A DNA stretch of 64,000 nucleotides from Chlorella sorokiniana (lineage: Eukaryota > Chlorophyta > Trebouxiophyceae > Chlorellales > Chlorellaceae), in assembly GCA_025917655.1 (NCBI GenBank), contig CP084613.1:3412001-3476000 (forward strand). Direction: 5' to 3'. Under the pieces are notes generated by a model. It searched no databases. It was not told where the DNA came from and worked only from the letters and a program-made list of their open reading frames with translations. Every line of letters starts with the position of its first letter. Position 1 is the first letter of the stretch. The translations under genes and the position numbers were made by a program. Of this stretch, positions 60,101 through 64,000 are shown in pieces.

Positions 60101-60769
60101 GTGGCGGTTGGGGGAGTAGGCTTGTGGCAACAGCCCGTGGTGCCCCGCTGCTGAGCCGCCACATGCTGGACCCCTGTGTTGGGCCCCTGCCCTGTGATCC
60201 CCTGCAGTCAAGCAGGACCTGCTGCTGGCATTTGTGGACTGCGTGGAGCGCAACGGCGCCAAGCTGGCGCGGCAGCGGCTGCAGCTGGAGGTGCTGCCGT
60301 CGATACTGCCGCCGGGCGGCGCCGGGGGCGGCATGCCCGGCAGCATCATCGACGTGGCCGCCCTGCCGCAGCCCGTGGACGTCACGGGGGCGCCGCCCAG
60401 CCCGGGCTCTGCTGGGAGCCCCGCCAGCGGCAGTGCCCCCCGCCTGCCTCCAACATCGTCCCCACCGGCAAGGAGGGCGGTATCAAGGAGGGCAGCGCTG
60501 GGAAGGAGGGCAGCAGCGGCAGCGGCGGCGGCAGAGAGGGCGGCGGCGGCGGCGGCAAGTCTGTGACTGTGACCGTGGCCAGCGCGGGCGGCGCCATGGC
60601 GCAGCAGGAGCTGGCAGCGCAGGCGGCGGCGGCCACCGCTGCGGCGGTGCTCAAGGACCCCGCCGCCATCAACAAGATAGCCAAGGCCATCAGCCCCGAC
60701 GAAATCATCGCCAACACGCAGCAGGGGTTCAACGTGCTGGCCTCCTTTGACGAGGTCAGCCAGCGGTGA
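57118..60769 (+). CDS. MscS-family mechanosensitive channel, organelle-targeted type (MSL1/2/3-like)
   Basis: MscS channels open under membrane tension and release osmolytes; plant MSL2/3 and MSL1 do this in plastids and mitochondria. The first exon, from MPTAAFRAGLRAPG (57118; an in-frame ATG also at 57061), is Arg/Ala/Ser-rich like a transit peptide. Membrane segments follow: FFALLGGGLLFLALLLYF, LAGILGAMVFVRYGL, FLFLVAAFTTLAENF, VVRSTLSLTFVIAAARVVF, and MSVLTLVVAAVFGVQALGL. The pore helix and hinge are LAIGGVGGLAVGLAGREILE, then LFTGLIILSSNPFEVGD, the hallmark of the family. The MscS beta domain includes GQVVEGIVVDVGWYRTTIRS and EIYMIPNSVFTRSVVLNITR. A Gly/Ala-rich C-terminal tail ends FNVLASFDEVSQR and TGA (60767-60769). 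The frame switches at the C6 run 60436-60441. Introns contain a 23-24 bp tandem repeat. Confidence 0.92.
58776..58822. repeat. Two near-identical 23-24 bp tandem copies in an MscS intron
   Basis: The units share TCCTGCACCACGCC and GCGCTGG and differ by one T in a T run. This is a small local duplication. Confidence 0.85.
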
Positions 60770-60819
60770 GGGCAAGTGCCCCTGCCCTGCTCCCCAGGCC
60801 TTGTGCTGGTCTCCACCCC

Positions 60820-60823
<4 letters not shown>

Positions 60824-60857
<34 letters not shown>
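60824..60857. repeat. (CA)17 microsatellite
   Basis: A perfect 34-base dinucleotide run 55 bp past the MscS stop, probably in its 3' UTR. Confidence 0.95.
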
Positions 60858-60858
<1 letters not shown>

Positions 60859-61381
60859 CCTCTTCCTGTTGGGCATGCTCCGCTGAGATATAGAGCCGAC
60901 ATGCTGCAGCGCGGCTCGCGCGGCCCCCGCAAAACGCAATCACCCAACAAACGAGAGATGCCGGCCAGCAGGCAGCTGGCGGCGCCCCGCCACAAGACAG
61001 CGGGGCTCGCACTTTGCACCCTTTTTCCGCTACCGACACCCCATGCATGCCCTCGGCTTTCCTTTTCGCGCTGCACATGGTTTTCCCTGATTCACCCTGT
61101 GCCGACGCCGCTGGGCCCCAGCCCGGGCCGGCGGCGCCAGCACCGGCAGCGGCACCCTCCTTTCATCGGACAGTTGCCTTTCCAATGATTCCCCTGCAAT
61201 CCATCTCTTATCCCCCTGCTCCGTGCTGCCCTCTCCCCCTCCTGATTCAGTCTGGTGCGGGTGGTCCCCCTCCACATGGCCCCACCTTCTCGCAGCCCTT
61301 GGCCCACCTTCTCGCCATTCGGGCCCCCCACTTGCCACCCCGCTTGCCGCCATCTGTACCACAAGAAGCGCTGAAGTTCAT

Positions 61382-61386
61382 TGTAA
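61382..61386 (+). terminator. TGTAA poly(A) signal, MscS gene
   Basis: Same strand, about 610 bp past the MscS stop. It is the first TGTAA I noticed downstream. Confidence 0.35.
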
Positions 61387-61691
61387 CAACAGCAACAGCG
61401 AGTTGGGGTGTGCCAGGTAGTCAAAGCAAATACAGGGCAAGAATCAAGGCAGGGGTCAGTTGGCAGGTTGAGAGGTTGGTCGGAGCTGAAGAGCGTCGCA
61501 TGTACTGCAGCACACGTTGCACTGCACTGGGCCAGGGTAGGCAACAAAGCAAGAGGAGCACTACTCGGTAACGCTACGGGTTCAAGTCACGATCCAGCAG
61601 GAGAGGGGTCCATGGTACAGGGGGCCTTCACAATGCGTTCGGGCTGGAGCGAGGGCTCCTTGAGCGGCGACGGCAACCATTGCCAGCGCCT

Positions 61692-62904
61692 TCAGTCGTC
61701 CTTCTCAGCTGAGATGGGGAAGGCCTTGAGGCCGGCCTTGACGTCTTCCGCCTGCAGGTCTGACGAGCGCGCCGAGTAGAAGGTGGAGAGGCTGAAGGCG
61801 GAGAAGCGGGCGGCGGCGTGGGAGGTGGGCAGCTCGTCGGCGGCACCCCCTTCTTCCTGCCCGCCCGGCGCGCCCCTGCTGGGCGCCGCCTCCTCCTCAG
61901 CTTCCTCCTCCTCCTCCTCCTCCATCTCCACCTCCACCAGCTCATCCTCGCTCTCCTCAACCGCCCGGCGCGCCCTGCCGCTGCCGCGCGCCTCGCCGGG
62001 CGCCCTGCGAGCGGGCCGTGCCGCGGGGTCGTCGCCGCGTGCGGCCGCCCGGGCGTGGCCTGCTGCAGCTGTGCGATGTACTGGAAGAACTTCTGCTGGG
62101 CCAGGGCCAGCAGGCGCAGCGAGTTGCTGTGCAGCCAGTCTCGGGCCAGCGCCTTGGACTCCGCCAGCCAGCGGTCGACGAGCGGCTCGTAGCGCGCCAC
62201 CGCCGGCTGCGCCCAGCGCGCCCACACGCGCTGGCTGCCCTCCAGCTCGTTGCACCACAGGTACAGCGCCAGCACCAGCTTGGCCTCGTAGTACAGCGGC
62301 AGCCAGAAGAGGAAGGTGTCGGCCAGGGGCTGCACCGCGGTGAACACAGCCATCAGCGCCCTGCGCGTGGGGAGCGGAGGGAGGGGACGCGGTTGGGCTC
62401 AGAAAGCAGCCTGGTCCGTGCGCCGCGATGGCATCCTCGGCTCGCCCCAGCTCGCAGCATTGCATGCGCGACCGGCGGGCAGGCGCGCACCAGTAGCAGC
62501 ACCAGTGGCGCAGGAGTGTGTCGTTGGTGCGCGTGGCCGGCAGCTGCACCACCTTGTACGTTTTGTAGGCAGGGTAAGCATAGCCCAGCACCAGCCTGGG
62601 CAGCAGGAGGAAAAGGGAAGTTCAGCCAGAAATTCAGACAGCCGGGCCGTCAGCGCCTGCGCCGTGTTACACGGGTGGCGGCGCTGTGTCGCAGCCGCGG
62701 TCAGCAACCGTTGAGGCCGGGCTGGGCGCACGCAGAGAAAGCAAAGAGATGAGCCGGCGACTGTGCAGGTCCCAAGTATCCGCAAGAGCGCGAACTCTAT
62801 GTGTGGATTCTTGATTGCGGCCGGGGCCTGGGCTGGCGACTCTGCGGGCGCAGCCTGCATTCAACTACTCACAGTGCTATTTTGGACATGAAGTCGCCCA
62901 GCAT
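61692..62904 (-). CDS. HVA22/REEP (TB2/DP1) membrane-shaping protein with acidic tail
   Basis: This family bends and organises ER tubules and takes part in vesicle traffic and stress responses. Three exons join in phase. Exon 1 is at 62904-62870 (MLGDFMSKIA). Exon 2 begins after a CAG near 62597 with LVLGYAYPAYKTYKVVQL. Exon 3 begins ALMAVFTAVQPLADTFLFWL then YYEAKLVLALYLWCNELEG. The hairpin segments LVLGYAYPAYKTYK and the QPLADTFLFWLPLYYEAK block are diagnostic of HVA22/REEP. Downstream comes an amphipathic stretch (RWLAESKALARDWLHSN) and a long acidic region (VEESEDELVEVEMEEE). The C-terminus GLKAFPISAEKDD ends at 61692-61694. Between FQYIAQLQQ and the acidic region the frame changes near 62048-62053. 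Confidence 0.88.
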
Positions 62905-63629
62905 GACTGCGCAGCAGGGCTACGCCAAAAAACGCTACCCCAGATGCGCCGGGTCTCGGCCTTCTCCCTTCCCAGCCAGCGTGCGCTAGTTGTAGCCGAA
63001 CGTACGAGGGATGACAGTTTCTGAACTGCAGGCCTTTGGCTGAGGAGCGAAGTCTTCATGCAGGGCGCCACAGCGGGTCGCAGCGGCAGCCTGGCCGCTG
63101 CCCTTGATTGGGACGCCTTGATTGGGTTTCCCCTCCCCTGCATGCCACCGCGGCCCTGATCCTAAGGTCTAGGCAGTGACATGAACTTTAAATGCTCCTG
63201 TGACCGCCGACCTGCTCAAACCTGTAGTGCTGTCATTCCTGCCTCGCGGTCTCTCGTTGCTCGTGTGCGTGTGCAGAAAGCGGGATGTTTGCAGGCTATG
63301 CGTTCAAGGTCATCAACAAGCAAAACTATCAGCGGGCCTGGTGGTCAGTAGAGAAAGCAGGAACAAACTGATCGTCAGGAGCTGGTCAGAAAGTGGGGCC
63401 ACGTTGCGGGTGCGCGGCAGCGCTCCGCTATCGCGGTCAGTCAGCGGCAAGCACAAGTGTGGATGGGTACCTTCAACGAAATGGGCCAGGCTGTGGCGGA
63501 AATGGAGATATGTGGAGGGGTGCGTGGCTGGGAGGCTCCGGGATGCAGGGAGCGTGTGCAGCAGCAGCGCGGGCGCCCAGCAAGGCGAGCAGCAATGGGA
63601 GTGAGGCGACCAAGGCGGGTAGAGGCTCC
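62905..63629. other. Intergenic, HVA22 promoter side
   Basis: No reading frame or RNA gene is recognised. Confidence 0.45.
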
Positions 63630-64000
63630 TCACGACGCTTTGCGCTTGGAGGCGTCAAGCGGCCGTCTTGCCCCTCCCCGCCACCCGCCTCGCCCGCAAC
63701 GCCATCCCTCTTCTCGCATTGGCAGCGCCGCCTGCCGACGGTGCCGCGTGCTCGCGCGCCGCGGCCGCAGCGGCGGCCAGCGCGGCTGCTGCTGCGCTGG
63801 GCTGCCGCGCTGCGGGCGGCAGGCTGGCCCCGTGCCCCCGGCCCTCTCCATCTGCATGATTGCCGCCGCCATCATTTCGTCCGACATGTTCAGGCTCTCC
63901 AGCTTGCCGATGTTGAAGGAGGGGGCACGCGCGGCGCCCGCCAGCAGCCCCTCGTGATTGAGGAAGGAGGTTTGGGCCAGCAGCTCCCCCAGTTCGCCGC
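63630..64000 (-). CDS. Partial unknown protein, C-terminal part cut by the window end
   Basis: A - strand frame enters from the right edge with helical, coding-like sequence: GELGELLAQTSFLNHEG, LLAGAARAPSFNIGKLESL and NMSDEMMAAAIMQMERAGG. It then becomes Arg/Gly/Pro-rich and stops at 63630. The boundary near 63840 may be an exon end, so the basic tail (RPQRGSPAQQQPR onward) may be intron read-through. The helical motif EMMAAAIMQMER is not one I can assign. Start and most of the gene are outside the window. Confidence 0.4.
   Translation of the reverse strand, partial: GELGELLAQTSFLNHEGLLAGAARAPSFNIGKLESLNMSDEMMAAAIMQMERAGGTGPACRPQRGSPAQQQPRWPPLRPRRASTRHRRQAALPMREEGWRCGRGGWRGGARRPLDASKRKAS

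Larger units (their letters stand above)
60770..61691. other. Intergenic, convergent MscS and HVA22 3' region
   Basis: Holds a (CA)17 microsatellite and a candidate poly(A) signal. No gene recognised. Confidence 0.5.

Noticed and set aside
61565-61610. GGGTTCAAGTCACGATCC resembling a tRNA T-loop
   Set aside because: No pairing T stem, anticodon arm or acceptor stem could be formed around it.

Overview
The window looks like nuclear DNA of a green alga (Chlorophyta), most like a Chlorella-type trebouxiophyte. The evidence is GC-rich coding sequence with many short GT-AG introns of roughly 60-300 bp, TGTAA poly(A)-type signals soon after several stop codons, glutamine/alanine-rich low-complexity tracts, and algal or plant families: an OPR protein with a RAP domain, PPR repeats joined to a cyclin-like domain, plant-type serine decarboxylase, DUF3700 and HVA22. 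The exact lineage is inferred. I saw no organelle DNA, CRISPR, retroelement or DNA transposon.

Layout. 0-6 kb, + strand: an unidentified acidic gene, an intron-containing histone H2B and a bZIP factor. 6.6-9.7 kb, - strand: an EFHC1/Rib72-type axonemal protein with DM10 domains. 10.5-13.3 kb: glycine cleavage H protein head-to-head with a DUF3700 protein, 149 bp apart. 14.1-17.2 kb, - strand: serine decarboxylase. 18.0-18.6 kb: a small unknown protein. 19.5-24.8 kb: an RNase III gene divergent from a UBZ4+SAM protein. 25.0-27.7 kb, - strand: aldo/keto reductase. 28.8-32.8 kb, + strand: a secreted protein with a CBM96/DNRLRE-like end. 33.5-46.8 kb, - strand: a tandem PPR-cyclin, OPR-RAP and TsaD/Qri7 group. 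47.5-56.3 kb, + strand: a large chromatin protein (HMG-like segment, Q-rich region, three SAND-like modules, PHD, extended PHD, SET). 57.1-60.8 kb, + strand: an organelle-type MscS channel. 61.7-62.9 kb, - strand: HVA22/REEP. 63.6 kb to the end: a partial unknown gene.

Themes. The PPR-cyclin, OPR-RAP, TsaD and possibly RNase III products would all act on organellar or RNA metabolism. H protein and serine decarboxylase both belong to glycine/serine one-carbon and ethanolamine metabolism. The SET protein is a likely histone H3 lysine methyltransferase.

A caution that affects every gene model: in at least twelve places the obvious protein jumps to another frame with no intron, usually exactly at a mononucleotide run. 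This is best explained by single-base homopolymer errors in a draft assembly. Exon edges given here are hand-read.
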